NCBI RefSeq assembly: GCF_019834675.1
Contig: NZ_JABUBU010000013.1
Coordinates: 28,005-92,004 of the forward strand
Direction of reading: 5' to 3'
DNA length: 64,000 bases
Origin: Rhodococcoides corynebacterioides
GTDB taxonomy: Bacteria > Actinomycetota > Actinomycetes > Mycobacteriales > Mycobacteriaceae
Within the stretch, counting starts at the first letter, position 1. Every line of letters starts with the position of its first letter. A program made the translations under genes and the position numbers. The notes beneath the pieces were generated by a model that made no database searches, was not told the origin of the DNA, and saw only the letters and a list, made by a program, of their open reading frames with translations. Of this stretch, positions 25,556-36,352 are shown one piece after another.

Positions 25556-25593
25556 GTGACCTCCATCACGTGGGATGGCGTCACGCTACAGAA

Positions 25594-25607
25594 AGCGAGT
25601 GCTCGCT
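25594..25607. promoter_or_regulatory. 14-bp palindrome AGCGAGTGCTCGCT upstream of the amidohydrolase
   Basis: Six-base arms flank TG, 38 bp upstream of the amidohydrolase start. Its size fits a TetR operator, and a TetR gene is in the operon. The remaining 25556-25740 stretch shows no gene. Confidence 0.5.
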
Positions 25608-25740
25608 CGCAATGGTTCGCCGAGAACGGTCGGCGGGCGCGCCATGCCTCGCCGCACAGACGTCGCCGCGACGGCCGGGATCCCGTCGATCGGGCGCACC
25701 TGTGTGCTCCGGTGCAGCACGGACCACCCGGGACGGGCGG

Positions 25741-27957
25741 TCAGAACAAGGACGGACGCTCCGATTCCCGCACGTAGGTCCAGGTGGACGACGGCCGCAC
25801 GAGCCCCAGCGACTCCAGGTCCACCCCGTCCGGACCGATGTCGGCGGTGCGGAAGGTGCGGTCCGACTCGTCCAGAGCCCGCGACTGCACCTCGGCGAAG
25901 GCGTCGATCGCGATGCGGTGGAACTCGTCGAGCGGGTTCTCCCGGCCGAGGGCGCGCAGGTGGATGCTCTCCCGGACGTCGGCGAGGTGCGCCAGGTAGT
26001 CGCTCCAGGCGCGGTCGAGGTGGTGCAGCACGATGCGCCGCGCGGCGACGACCAGCACGTCGTGCGGCACGTCCTCGGCGAGCTGCTCGGCCCGCTCCGG
26101 GTGGCGGCCGGCGAGGAGATCCCACGCCTCGTCGGTGGTGAGGAGGGCGTGACGACGGGTGTCGAGGATGTCGCGATGCTGCGCCGTCAGACGGTTGTAG
26201 CGCCACGTCGAGGAGTGGGTGGCGAGCATGGCGCCCTCGGCGATGCGCTGGGCGTGGTCGATGCGGGACGCCGCGGCCGGTGCGGCGACGAAGCCCGACG
26301 CGTCGGGGGTGCCCGGCCGGTCCTTCGCGTCGAGGAAGGAGGTGACCAGGGGGTCGTCCCAGGACGCGAAGAACACCGACTCACCCGGGTCGCCCTGCCG
26401 GCCCGCGCGCCCGCGCAGCTGGTTGTCGAGGCGCTCGGTGACGAAGCGCCCGGTGCCCACCACCAACAGGCCGCCGAGCTCGCGCACGCCCGCACCGAGG
26501 CGAATGTCGGTGCCCCGTCCCGCGATCTGCGTCGAGACGGTCACCGCCCCGCGTTCCCCGGCGCGGGCGACGATGTCCGCCTCCTCGGCGTCGTTCTTGG
26601 CGTTGAGGGTGGTGACCGGAATCCCGTGTGCCGCCAGCCGTTCCGACAACGCCTCGGACTCGGCCACGTCGTGCGTGCCCACCAGGACGGGCCGACCCTC
26701 GGCGTGGGCCTCCGCGACCGTCGTGACCACCGCCGCGGTCTTCTCGGGGGCCGTCGCGTAGACCCGGTCCGGTCGATCGAGGCGGATCAGCGGCTCGTTC
26801 GGCTCCACCACCGACACGCCCAGTCCGTAGAACGACCGAAGCTGTTCTCCCGCAGCGAGAGCCGTACCGGTCATGCCGCACACCCGCCGGTAGCGCCCGA
26901 TCACGGCCTGCACGGTGATGCTGTCCAGGATGCGGCCGGTGTCGGTGCGCCGCAGACCCTCCTTGGCCTCGACCGCCGCCTGCAGCCCGTCGGGCCAGCG
27001 CTGCAGATCCGCCACCCGCCCGCGGGACGCGTCGATCAACTGCACCCGCCCGTCGCGCACGATGTAGTCGACGTCGCGGCGCAGGAGCACCTGCGCGTGC
27101 AGCGCGAGATTGACTCGCACCAAGGTGGTTCCGACGTGCTCCTCGCTGTAGAGATCGATGCCGCCCAGCGCCGCCTCGACCTTCTCCGCCCCCGCGTCGG
27201 TGAGAAAGACGTTGCGACGCTCGGCGTCCGTGGCGTGGTCGGTGTCGGGATCGAGCGTGCGCACGGCGTCCAGAACGTCGTCCGCGCCGCCGTCCTGCTC
27301 GGTGCCGCCGGCCAGGACCAGTGGTACCAGCGCCTCGTCGACGAGGACCGAATCGGCCTCGTCGACGATCGCGACGTCCGCGGTGGGGGCGACGAGATCG
27401 GCGGGGTCGTCCACCAGATGGTCACGGAGAACGTCGAATCCGATCTCGTTGACCGACGCGTAGGTCACCGCACAGGCGTAGGCGCGGCGTCGTTCGTCGG
27501 CGGTGGAGTCCGCCGCGACGAAGCCGACGTCGATGCCCAGGGCCCGGTGGAACGGCCCCATCCACTCGGCGTCGCGCCGGGCGAGGAAGTCGTTGACGGT
27601 CACCACGTGCACGCTGCGACCTTGCAGGACGTACCCGGCCGCGGCAATCGCCCCGGCGAGCGTCTTGCCCTCGCCGGTGCCCATCTCCACCACGTCGCCC
27701 TCGAGCAGCCGCACGGCCGCGTAGAGCTGGGTGTCGAACGGGCGCAGTCCGATCGCGGAGTCGGCGGACTCCCGGGCGAGAGCGAGGAACCGCGGGAGGT
27801 CGAACTTTTCACGGAGCGCCTCGGCGGTCACCGTGTCGACGTCGACCGACCCGGAGTCCTCCACCGCTCGACGCGACCGCGCGTGTCCCTTCGCGACCGA
27901 CCGACCGAGCAGGGACCAGAACCGTGACGCCATGACCGCCAGGCTACCGACGGTCAT
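25741..27957 (-). CDS. secA2: Accessory preprotein translocase ATPase SecA2
   Basis: A 738-residue SecA-family motor. It has Walker A MGTGEGKT (residues 92-99), the DEAD-like [13 protein letters not shown], and motif [15 protein letters not shown] near the end of the second helicase domain. It lacks the Cys-rich C-terminal zinc/SecB tail of housekeeping SecA and is shorter (about 740 against 900-950). [10 protein letters not shown] near the start matches mycobacterial SecA2. It powers export of a small set of proteins through SecYEG. The ATG at 27957 overlaps the pentapeptide gene's stop in ATGA; ATG 27933 is an alternative. Confidence 0.88.
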   Translation of the reverse strand: MTVGSLAVMASRFWSLLGRSVAKGHARSRRAVEDSGSVDVDTVTAEALREKFDLPRFLALARESADSAIGLRPFDTQLYAAVRLLEGDVVEMGTGEGKTLAGAIAAAGYVLQGRSVHVVTVNDFLARRDAEWMGPFHRALGIDVGFVAADSTADERRRAYACAVTYASVNEIGFDVLRDHLVDDPADLVAPTADVAIVDEADSVLVDEALVPLVLAGGTEQDGGADDVLDAVRTLDPDTDHATDAERRNVFLTDAGAEKVEAALGGIDLYSEEHVGTTLVRVNLALHAQVLLRRDVDYIVRDGRVQLIDASRGRVADLQRWPDGLQAAVEAKEGLRRTDTGRILDSITVQAVIGRYRRVCGMTGTALAAGEQLRSFYGLGVSVVEPNEPLIRLDRPDRVYATAPEKTAAVVTTVAEAHAEGRPVLVGTHDVAESEALSERLAAHGIPVTTLNAKNDAEEADIVARAGERGAVTVSTQIAGRGTDIRLGAGVRELGGLLVVGTGRFVTERLDNQLRGRAGRQGDPGESVFFASWDDPLVTSFLDAKDRPGTPDASGFVAAPAAASRIDHAQRIAEGAMLATHSSTWRYNRLTAQHRDILDTRRHALLTTDEAWDLLAGRHPERAEQLAEDVPHDVLVVAARRIVLHHLDRAWSDYLAHLADVRESIHLRALGRENPLDEFHRIAIDAFAEVQSRALDESDRTFRTADIGPDGVDLESLGLVRPSSTWTYVRESERPSLF

Positions 27958-28787
27958 GCCTGGCCCGGCCAGTGCAGCGGCGTCGACAGTGATGACGGCA
28001 GCGCCGTCGCCGCGTCTCCGTGCGCCGCGTTCACCTGCGACGGCGTGAGGAACAGTGCCGCGGTGAGGTCGGCGCCGTCCAACCGGGCGTCCCGCAGGTC
28101 GGCCCCGAGGAGATCGGCCGCGGTGAGGTCGGCGTCCCGGAGGTCCGCGCCGATGAGGCATGCGCCCCGCAGGTCCGCTCCGCACAGGCGACGCCCGCGC
28201 AGCCGAGCTCCGGCGAGATCCCGTCCGGGGGACACCCCGGTCGACCGGTCCGGGTCCGCGAGGTACGACGCGCGGACCTCGGCACTCACCTCGGCGAGAA
28301 CCCCGCCGACCGCGGCGTGGATGAGGTCGACGTTCGCCGCCAGAATCACGTCGAGGTCGTCACCGACGAGGCGGGTGACGACGGCGGTCAGCCGGTGGAC
28401 CTCCTCGGCCGTGTCACCGTCGCGAGTGCGCTGCGCGGCCTCGTGGAGATGCCACAGCATCTCGTGACAGTGTCGGACGACGCCGAACACCGCGAAGACG
28501 GCGCGGCGCGCGTCGGGACCGGCGGCCAGTTCGGCCGCGAACCGACGCGACACCGCCTGGCCTGCGCCGAGACAGTCGAAGACGGTGCAGCCGCGGAAGC
28601 CGCGGCCGCGCAGGGAATCGTGGATGGTGCAGGCGTACGACGAGTCGAGGTGCCGGCAGGGCGTGCCGGCGGGCTTGTCGACGGCGAAGTCGCGCGAGCG
28701 GGTGAAGCCGAACGCGGTGCAGCACAGCGCGACACACGAGCGGCAGTCGGATCGGAAGGTCGACGGACGGGGACCGAGAGACGGCAT
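27954..28787 (-). CDS. Cysteine-cluster plus pentapeptide-repeat protein
   Basis: A 277-residue protein in two parts. The first 70 residues are cysteine-rich ([10 protein letters not shown], later [16 protein letters not shown] and GCTVFDCLG), resembling CxxCxxxCC zinc- or iron-chelating domains of the YkgJ type. The last 85 residues contain about ten pentapeptide repeats of A(D/N)LxX type ([21 protein letters not shown]), which form a right-handed beta helix. The ATG at 28787 follows GGAG. It is coupled to secA2 by a 4-bp overlap. Its function is unknown. Pentapeptide proteins can mimic DNA, but this fold has many roles. Confidence 0.82.
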   Translation of the reverse strand: MPSLGPRPSTFRSDCRSCVALCCTAFGFTRSRDFAVDKPAGTPCRHLDSSYACTIHDSLRGRGFRGCTVFDCLGAGQAVSRRFAAELAAGPDARRAVFAVFGVVRHCHEMLWHLHEAAQRTRDGDTAEEVHRLTAVVTRLVGDDLDVILAANVDLIHAAVGGVLAEVSAEVRASYLADPDRSTGVSPGRDLAGARLRGRRLCGADLRGACLIGADLRDADLTAADLLGADLRDARLDGADLTAALFLTPSQVNAAHGDAATALPSSLSTPLHWPGQA

Positions 28788-29032
28788 GGGTGGGCTCCGG
28801 GCGAGGTGAGGTGCGGGTGTGAGGTCGCGAACAGGGGAACCCGACGTTCGGGGTTCCCCCGGCGGGGGCACACGGGCATCACCACGCGCGGGCGCGGCTG
28901 TCGTGAGAGTTCAGGATCGTGCAGATGCGGTGTCGATGCGACAACGGTATCAGCCGCCGAGTCGTCGGGCAGGTCCGTTTGTCGCGTCGACCCACGGGAA
29001 CGCCCGGACGATCCCGACGAAGGAGAAACACC

Positions 29033-29764
29033 GTGTTCGTCCCCGACGAGGCACCCGGCATCCATCGACTCTGCCGAGCGGTGACCAACATGTACCTGGT
29101 CGAGGTCGACGAGGGCATTCTCGTCGTCGACGCCGGTCTGCCGCGGATGTGGGGAGACCTGCTCTCGGCGCTGTCCCGGCTCGGACGGGGGCCCGCCGAC
29201 GTCGTCGGGGTGATGCTGACCCACGCGCATTTCGACCACGTCGGGCTCGCCGCCCGGATCCGCCGCACGTGGGGCGTGCCGGTGTGGGTCCATCACGCCG
29301 ACGAGACCCTGGCGCACCATCCGTACACCTACCAGCGGGAGCGGTCGCGGGTCCTGTATCCGCTGCGCCACCCCCGGTCGCTGCCCATTCTGGGGTCGAT
29401 GGTCCTCGCCGGTGCGTTGCAGGTGCGGGGTGTGCCCGACGTCGTCCCCGTCGACGTCGACGCCGCCGTGCCGGGCTCGCCCCGCCTGATCGGGACACCC
29501 GGTCACACGTTCGGTCATGTCGCACTGCACTTTCCGGACCGGGACGCGATCGTCGTCGGCGACGCCCTGGTCACCGCCGATCCCTACACCGGGCGGACGG
29601 GACCACGCGTGGTTCCGGGCGCCGCGACGGCGAACGTGCAGCAAGCTCGGGCCTCGCTGGTCGCGCTGCGCGACGTGTCGGCCGGCACGGTGCTGCCGGG
29701 ACACGGCGACGCCTGGACGCAGGGCCTCGACGACGCGGTGACCCTGGCGCTACGTGCCGGCTGA
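29033..29764 (+). CDS. MBL-fold metallo-hydrolase
   Basis: A 243-residue metallo-beta-lactamase-fold protein. The zinc site is THAHFDHVG (H64, H66, D68, H69), with the later ligands in GTPGHTFGHVALHF, DAIVVGDAL and LPGHGD. It is a general hydrolase of the glyoxalase II type; the substrate is unknown. The GTG at 29033 follows AAGGAG. It diverges from the pentapeptide gene across 245 bp that hold no recognisable gene, and overlaps the next, convergent gene by 15 bp. Confidence 0.85.
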   Translation: MFVPDEAPGIHRLCRAVTNMYLVEVDEGILVVDAGLPRMWGDLLSALSRLGRGPADVVGVMLTHAHFDHVGLAARIRRTWGVPVWVHHADETLAHHPYTYQRERSRVLYPLRHPRSLPILGSMVLAGALQVRGVPDVVPVDVDAAVPGSPRLIGTPGHTFGHVALHFPDRDAIVVGDALVTADPYTGRTGPRVVPGAATANVQQARASLVALRDVSAGTVLPGHGDAWTQGLDDAVTLALRAG

Positions 29765-30556
29765 CGTGGTGCGATCCAGCCAGTCACGCGTGAGCTCGAC
29801 GGCCTCGGGGGCGGCCACCGCCGTCGCGTGGTCGTAGCCCGCGAGCTCGACGTACTCGGCCCCGGGAACCAGCGCGGCCGTGCGCCGAGAATCGTCGATG
29901 CGCTGGACGTCCCGCGAGCCGACCGAGAACAGCATCGGAATCCCGAGGCTGCGGACGGCGTCGTCGCTCAGACCGGGGTCCGCGTCCGACGCCCGGAAGT
30001 AGCCCGCGAGAGCCGCGGAGTCGTTGCGCAGGAACGCCGCTCGCGTTCCCGGATCGACCGGGAACCGGCGGCGCGCCGCCCACTCGTCGACGAATCCCGC
30101 CATACCCCGCTTGGCCAGGACGTCGGCGCTGCCGTCGAAGAACAGACCGTCGAGCGCGCCGCGTTGACTCCCCGCCCCGGCGCCGCCGATCAGCGCCGAC
30201 GCGACCCGGTCCGGATGCGCCACCGCCAGGTGCAGGCCCGAGCGGCCCCCGAACGAATAGCCGACGTAGTGGACCGCTCGAACGTCGACCGCGTCGAGCA
30301 CCGCCACGAGATCGGCGGTGACGCGGTCCATCCGGTACGCGTCCTCGCTCCGGGGCGCATCGCTGCGCCCGTGGCCGCGCTGGTCGACCAGGATCACCCG
30401 ATACCTCTCGCGCAACGCCCGCACGTACCCGAACGTGCGCCAGATCTGGTGCGAGAGCAGGCTGCCGTGTACCAGCAGCACCGGCGGGCCGTCGGGTGCG
30501 CCGGTCACCGTGTAGGCGATGCGCGTGCCGTCGTCGGGGTTGATCGCGAAGTCCAC
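29750..30556 (-). CDS. Alpha/beta hydrolase
   Basis: A 268-residue serine hydrolase. The oxyanion motif is LLVHGSLLSHQIW, the nucleophile elbow GYSFGG (S101) and the catalytic histidine in AGYDHATA. DQRGHGRSDAP is typical of the lactonase, esterase and haloperoxidase groups. It is probably cytosolic, as no signal peptide is seen. The start at 30556 (GTG) has no clear ribosome site. The substrate is unknown. Confidence 0.82.
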   Translation of the reverse strand: MDFAINPDDGTRIAYTVTGAPDGPPVLLVHGSLLSHQIWRTFGYVRALRERYRVILVDQRGHGRSDAPRSEDAYRMDRVTADLVAVLDAVDVRAVHYVGYSFGGRSGLHLAVAHPDRVASALIGGAGAGSQRGALDGLFFDGSADVLAKRGMAGFVDEWAARRRFPVDPGTRAAFLRNDSAALAGYFRASDADPGLSDDAVRSLGIPMLFSVGSRDVQRIDDSRRTAALVPGAEYVELAGYDHATAVAAPEAVELTRDWLDRTTSAGT

Positions 30557-30572
30557 GGGGGTCAGTCTCTCA

Positions 30573-30677
30573 GGCCTGCGCCAACCCCTCCGTGTACTAG
30601 GTCGGGGCCAGCCCCTCCGTGTGCTAGGTCGGGGCCGGCCCCTCCGTGCATCAGGTCGGGGCCAGCCCCTCCGTGCA

Positions 30678-30707
<30 letters not shown>
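30573..30707 (-). repeat. Five 27-bp repeats extending from the 3' end of the ABC-F gene
   Basis: Units start at 30573 (degenerate), 30600, 30627, 30654 and 30681. The last overlaps the end of the ABC-F gene. Read with the gene, each unit encodes TEGL(A)PT followed by its own in-frame stop (TGA, TGA, TAG, TAG, TGA); the outermost reads as EGLAQA-stop. Each unit also holds a small hairpin, GGGGC-CA-GCCCC, so the array could terminate transcription. Confidence 0.9.
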
Positions 30708-32303
<1,596 letters not shown>

Positions 32304-32330
32304 GGAGAGACCTCGAGAGGAGTGACGTGG

Positions 32331-32353
32331 CCACCGCGACGATTCGTCGGTGG
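32331..32353 (-). promoter_or_regulatory. Leader hairpin before the ABC-F gene
   Basis: CCACCGCGACGA pairs with TCGTCGGTGG, with one bulged base, 28 bp upstream of the ABC-F start. ABC-F resistance genes are often controlled by attenuation in the leader, so this hairpin is a candidate; no short leader peptide was confirmed. Confidence 0.35.
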
Positions 32354-32481
32354 GATCCGCACTACTGCGAGGTGATCACTCGATGCTGTCCGTTCGTCCG
32401 GGAACACGGTCGTCGTCGAGGGTAGGGACGGCGTCGACGGGCCGTCAAGGCCATTACGGGACGAGCGCCTCGCGAGCCCGC

Positions 32482-32555
32482 CCCGATCCGCGCGCGGTCC
32501 AGTGATCCGCCGGTGTTGCAGCGCGCGCGGACCGCGGGAGGCGACGCGGATCGGG
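32482..32555. repeat. Nested inverted repeat in the intergenic region
   Basis: CCCGATCCGCG (32482-32492) pairs with 32545-32555, and inside it GCGGTCC (32494-32500) pairs with GGACCGC (32529-32535). It is placed 55 bp upstream of the PBP start. Confidence 0.55.
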
Positions 32556-32609
32556 CGGCGCAGAGCGCGACGGCGTGTGACCGTCGGACCCGTGGGGCAC
32601 TATCAGCAC

Positions 32610-34496
32610 GTGCCTGCTGCGATCACTCGTCACCCGGTCCGTCGTTCGGCGTCGTTCGGCGCCGCCGTCCTGGTCCTCGCCCTCGTGGCGTCGGCGTGTT
32701 CCGGTGAGCCGCCGTCGCAGGTCAGGACGCTCGCGAACCGGTTCGCCGAGGCGCTGAGCGCGCAGAACGTCGCGGCCGCGGCCGAGATCACGTCGGACCC
32801 GGCCGCCGCCACCACGGCGCTGGACGGCATCTACGCCGGACTCGGGGGCGTCGGCGACGTCACCGCCACCCCACGCTTCACGGTCTCGCGGGCCGACGAG
32901 GAGCAGCAGACGTTCACGCTCTCGGCGTCGTGGTCGTTCACGCCGACGGAGGCCGATCCGCCGAACTCGACGGCGTCGAGCAGTGCGGCCGCATCCGCGA
33001 CGACCACCACCACGTCCGCCCCCACCGCCACCGAGCGGGTGTGGACGTACACCACGGAGGGGTCGGCCGCCGACCGCGGCGCCGGCCTGCAGGTGACCTG
33101 GAACCCCGGCACCGTGGTGACCGGACTGACCCCCGACACCACGGTGCGCTACACGACGCTCGCCGCGGACCGGGTTCCCCGCGTGCTCGACGCCTCGGGC
33201 GCGCCGCTCATGTCGCAGCAGGTGGTGACGCTGGTGAACCTCGACGCGTCGGCGAACGCCGGGGCCGTCGCCGCGTTGGTGTCGCCCTTCGCACCCACCG
33301 TCACCGCGGAGTCGCTGGGGGAATCGCTGGCGACGGCCGGTGGATCCCCGGTGACGGCGGTGACCCTCCGCGAGGAGGACATCGCGCCCATCGAGTCGCT
33401 GCTCGCCGCGGTTCCCGGCGTGACCCTGTCGAAGCAGACCCGGCTGTTGACGGACAACCGCGCACTCGCCTCTCCGGCGCTGAACGACGTGGCGTCCGTC
33501 TGGCAGGAGCAGCAGGACGTGACCGCCGGCTGGGCCGTGCAGCTCGTCGGACCGGACGGCGCCCCGACCCAGCGGCTGACCGGTGAGGACGCCACGACCG
33601 GTGACGACATCCGCGTGTCGCTGGACACGTTGCAGCAGCTGAAGGCCGAGAACGCGCTCACCGCGCTGCCGAACGCCGCGGCCATCGTCGCCCTTCGCCC
33701 GTCGACCGGGGACGTCGTCGCCGTGGCGCAGAACGCCGCCGGGGACGCGCAGGGCCCGCTCGCCCTCACCGGGCTCTACCCGCCGGGCTCGACGTTCAAG
33801 ACGGTGACCACCTCGGCCGCGCTGCAGGCCGGCGAAGTCACGCCGGACACCGTGGTCCCGTGCCCCGGATCGGCGAACATCGAGGGGCGGACCATCCCGA
33901 ACGACGACAACTTCGACCTGGGCTCCGTCCCGCTCACCACCGCGTTCGCCCGGTCCTGCAACACCACGATGGGACAGCTCGCCGTGGGACTGCCGGACAC
34001 CGCGCTGCGGGATGCGGCCGCGCAGTTCGGACTCGGCGTCGACTACGTGACGCCGGGACTGACCACCGTGACCGGCAGCGTCCCGCCGGCCACCACGCCG
34101 GCCGAGCGGGTCGAATCCGCGATCGGGCAGGGCGCCGTGACGGCGTCGCCGTTCGGGATGGCCCTCGTGGCCGCGTCGATCGCCGACGGCAGCACGCCCT
34201 CGCCGGTCATGATCGTCGGCCGACCGGGGACGGCGGACAGCACGCCGGAGCCGGCTCCCGCGCAGGTCACCGAGCAGATCCGGGCGATGATGCGGGAGAC
34301 GGTCCAGAACGGGACGGCGTCGGAGCTGCGCGATCTCGACGGCCTGCTCGGCAAGACGGGGACGGCGGAGGTGGCCGGCGGGCCGGCACACGGGTGGTTC
34401 GTCGGCATCCGCGGCGACCTGGCGTTCGCGGTGTTCGTCGCGGGCGGGGACTCCTCCGCGCCTGCCCTGGCGGCCGCGGGGCGGTTCCTGCGCTGA
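32610..34496 (+). CDS. Penicillin-binding transpeptidase lipoprotein (PBP with MecA_N domain)
   Basis: A 628-residue class B PBP resembling mycobacterial PBP-lipo (Rv2864c). The signal peptide ends VASA-C. Residues 30-170 form an NTF2-like MecA_N domain, then a dimerisation domain, then the transpeptidase. Catalytic motifs are intact: STFK (S394, K397), SCN (S449, N451) and KTG (K582-G584). It cross-links peptidoglycan outside the membrane. The GTG at 32610 is chosen as the one that gives a complete signal peptide. It is followed by a degenerate paralogue. Confidence 0.9.
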   Translation: MPAAITRHPVRRSASFGAAVLVLALVASACSGEPPSQVRTLANRFAEALSAQNVAAAAEITSDPAAATTALDGIYAGLGGVGDVTATPRFTVSRADEEQQTFTLSASWSFTPTEADPPNSTASSSAAASATTTTTSAPTATERVWTYTTEGSAADRGAGLQVTWNPGTVVTGLTPDTTVRYTTLAADRVPRVLDASGAPLMSQQVVTLVNLDASANAGAVAALVSPFAPTVTAESLGESLATAGGSPVTAVTLREEDIAPIESLLAAVPGVTLSKQTRLLTDNRALASPALNDVASVWQEQQDVTAGWAVQLVGPDGAPTQRLTGEDATTGDDIRVSLDTLQQLKAENALTALPNAAAIVALRPSTGDVVAVAQNAAGDAQGPLALTGLYPPGSTFKTVTTSAALQAGEVTPDTVVPCPGSANIEGRTIPNDDNFDLGSVPLTTAFARSCNTTMGQLAVGLPDTALRDAAAQFGLGVDYVTPGLTTVTGSVPPATTPAERVESAIGQGAVTASPFGMALVAASIADGSTPSPVMIVGRPGTADSTPEPAPAQVTEQIRAMMRETVQNGTASELRDLDGLLGKTGTAEVAGGPAHGWFVGIRGDLAFAVFVAGGDSSAPALAAAGRFLR

Positions 34497-34546
34497 CTCG
34501 GTCGCCGGATCCGCTGCGGGGTGCGGTCACACCGGCGGTGTCACCG

Positions 34547-34615
34547 GCGCCGACCCGGCGGTCACATCTGCGCCGACCCGGCGGTCCCACCGGCGCCGAC
34601 CCGGCGGTGACCGAA
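34547..34615 (+). repeat. Three 23-bp tandem repeats after the PBP gene
   Basis: Units begin at 34547, 34570 and 34593 and share GCGCCGACCCGGCGGT, followed by a variable 7 bp. They fill most of the 182 bp between the two PBP-like genes. A terminator role is possible, as the unit is partly self-complementary (CCGnnnCCCGGCGG). Confidence 0.8.
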
Positions 34616-34678
34616 CCGTGACCGCTCCGAGCGCTCTCCGTGCTGTGTTACTCGTGTGACTGATGTGATTATTGGGAC

Positions 34679-36328
34679 ATGGCTCTGCGTCCCCGGTACG
34701 TCGTCGCGCTGCTCGCAGTGTTCGTCTCGCTCGCGACGATTGCCTCGTTCGTGGTGCACAAGCCGCGCAGCGAGGCCGCCGTCATGGTGGACCGCTTCGT
34801 CGCCGCCCTCGACCAGCGCGACGTGGCCGCGGCCGCCGCGCTGACGTCCTACCCCAACGCCGCGGCCCATACCCTCGAGGAGATGTTCGACGCGATGGGC
34901 CCCGGTGTCGCCACCCGGCGCGTGTCGCAGTACATCGGCCTCGGCGACGCCTCCGGGTTCTTCACCATCGACACGTCCTGGACGTTCGGCGAGCCCCGGC
35001 CCGGCGACGACCGCACCTGGCACGTCACCACCCAGGGAACGGCCAAGAAGCTGGGCCCGGGCTGGCGTATCGCGTGGGATCCCACCGTGGTCCTGCCGCA
35101 GTCGGGGCCGGACGAGACCGTCCGCTACACCCGCACCGACGCCCCCGCGCCCCGGGTTCTCGACGCGTCCGGCGAGGTCATGATGACCGCCCAGAACGTC
35201 GCGTCGGTTCGTCTCGACCCCGCGGCCACCCCCGATCTGCCGGCCAGCGCGGCCCGTCTGGCCGACGTCATCGACGTCGTCGCGCCGCTCATCACCGCGG
35301 ACTCGCTGCTCGCCGACGCGGCGGCGGCCCCCGGCGCCGTGCTCACCGCCGTGAATCTGCGCGCGGACGACTACGCCGTGCTCGAGGACGACCTGCGGGC
35401 CATCCCCGGCGTGGTCCTCTACGCCGAGCCGAAGCTGATCGCCTCCGATCGTCGGCTGAATTCGCCGGTGCTCGACGCTCTGCGCACCGTCTGGCAGGCG
35501 GACCGCGATGCCACGGCGGGCTGGGCCGTGCAGGCCACCGACGCCGACGGCGAGGTGACGCACCTGGCCGGATTCCAGGGGCCCGGCACCCCGGACCTGA
35601 CGTCCTCACTGGATCCCGCGCTGCAACTCGCCGCGTTGAACGCCGTGGTCAGCGTGGGGACGCCGGCATCGATCGTCGTCGTGCGGCCGTCCAGCGGCGC
35701 CGTCGTGGCCGCTGCGCAGAACAGTTACGCCAACGACCAGGGCGCGCCCGCCTTCACCGCCCTGCATCCGGCCGACGCGGTGCGCGACGTCGTCGCGGCC
35801 TCGGCGGACCGTCAGGGCATCGACTTCGCCGACGCCGCACGGCAATTCGGCCTCGGTGTGTCCTACGACCTCGCCGGGCTCGAGACGGTGACCGCGACGC
35901 TCCCCGACGGACGGACCGCCGTCGACCAGATCCGCGGCGCCTCGCTGTCCTCCTCGCGCGGGCAGTCCGGTGACGTCGCGGTCACCCCGTTCGGGCTCGC
36001 GCAGATGGCCGCGACGGTGGCCCGCGGATCCGCCCCGGTGCCGTTCGTGGTCGACGGTCGCCCGGCGACGGTGTCCTCGGCCGGGTCTCCCGTCCCGGGA
36101 GACGTGCTGAGCGGACTCCGTCGAACGCTGGCCGACGACGCGCGCAAGGCCGGCATCGCCGACCCCGCCGTGATCGGCCTCTCCGGTGACGGCGACGACG
36201 GCCGCTGGTTCCTCGGCACCCGCGGCGACCTGGCGTTCGCGGTGCACATCGAGGACGCCGACGGCACCGACGCCGCCGCGCGGATGACCAATCGCCTGCT
36301 GCGGGAGATGGCCGCTCCCAGCGAGTGA
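34679..36328 (+). CDS. Catalytically dead PBP paralogue (MecA_N plus degenerate transpeptidase)
   Basis: A 549-residue protein colinear with the preceding PBP, with an N-terminal membrane anchor (YVVALLAVFVSLATIASFVV) in place of the lipobox. The MecA_N and dimerisation parts are kept (VRYTRTDAPAPRVLDASGEVMM). In the transpeptidase, the STFK site reads DAVR, the SCN region is missing from a deletion of about 60-70 residues, and KTG is replaced in GLSGDGDDGRW. The end is conserved (GTRGDLAFAVHIED). It is not an enzyme but may bind peptidoglycan synthases. The ATG at 34679 lies 6 nt after GATTAT. Confidence 0.85.
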   Translation: MALRPRYVVALLAVFVSLATIASFVVHKPRSEAAVMVDRFVAALDQRDVAAAAALTSYPNAAAHTLEEMFDAMGPGVATRRVSQYIGLGDASGFFTIDTSWTFGEPRPGDDRTWHVTTQGTAKKLGPGWRIAWDPTVVLPQSGPDETVRYTRTDAPAPRVLDASGEVMMTAQNVASVRLDPAATPDLPASAARLADVIDVVAPLITADSLLADAAAAPGAVLTAVNLRADDYAVLEDDLRAIPGVVLYAEPKLIASDRRLNSPVLDALRTVWQADRDATAGWAVQATDADGEVTHLAGFQGPGTPDLTSSLDPALQLAALNAVVSVGTPASIVVVRPSSGAVVAAAQNSYANDQGAPAFTALHPADAVRDVVAASADRQGIDFADAARQFGLGVSYDLAGLETVTATLPDGRTAVDQIRGASLSSSRGQSGDVAVTPFGLAQMAATVARGSAPVPFVVDGRPATVSSAGSPVPGDVLSGLRRTLADDARKAGIADPAVIGLSGDGDDGRWFLGTRGDLAFAVHIEDADGTDAAARMTNRLLREMAAPSE

Positions 36329-36340
36329 CGGCGTCGCCAC

Positions 36341-36346
36341 TACGCT
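36341..36346 (+). promoter_or_regulatory. -10 hexamer TACGCT, leaderless TauE-like gene
   Basis: TACGCT ends 6 nt before GTG 36353. No ribosome site is present, so a leaderless mRNA is likely. Confidence 0.5.
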
Positions 36347-36352
36347 CGAGAA

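Larger units (their letters stand above)
32304..32609. other. 306-bp divergent intergenic region
   Basis: It separates the ABC-F gene from the penicillin-binding protein gene. It holds two hairpin-forming elements (listed separately) and no convincing gene. Confidence 0.6.

Noticed and set aside
28788..29032. Small gene in the 245-bp gap before the MBL-fold gene
   Set aside because: No frame has a good start, ribosome site and non-shadow composition. It probably holds only the two divergent promoters and a weak hairpin.
32454..34391. 645-codon open frame on the minus strand opposite the PBP gene
   Set aside because: Its translation is Arg/Gly-rich with no domain, as expected for the antisense of a GC-rich gene. 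The PBP frame has complete motifs.
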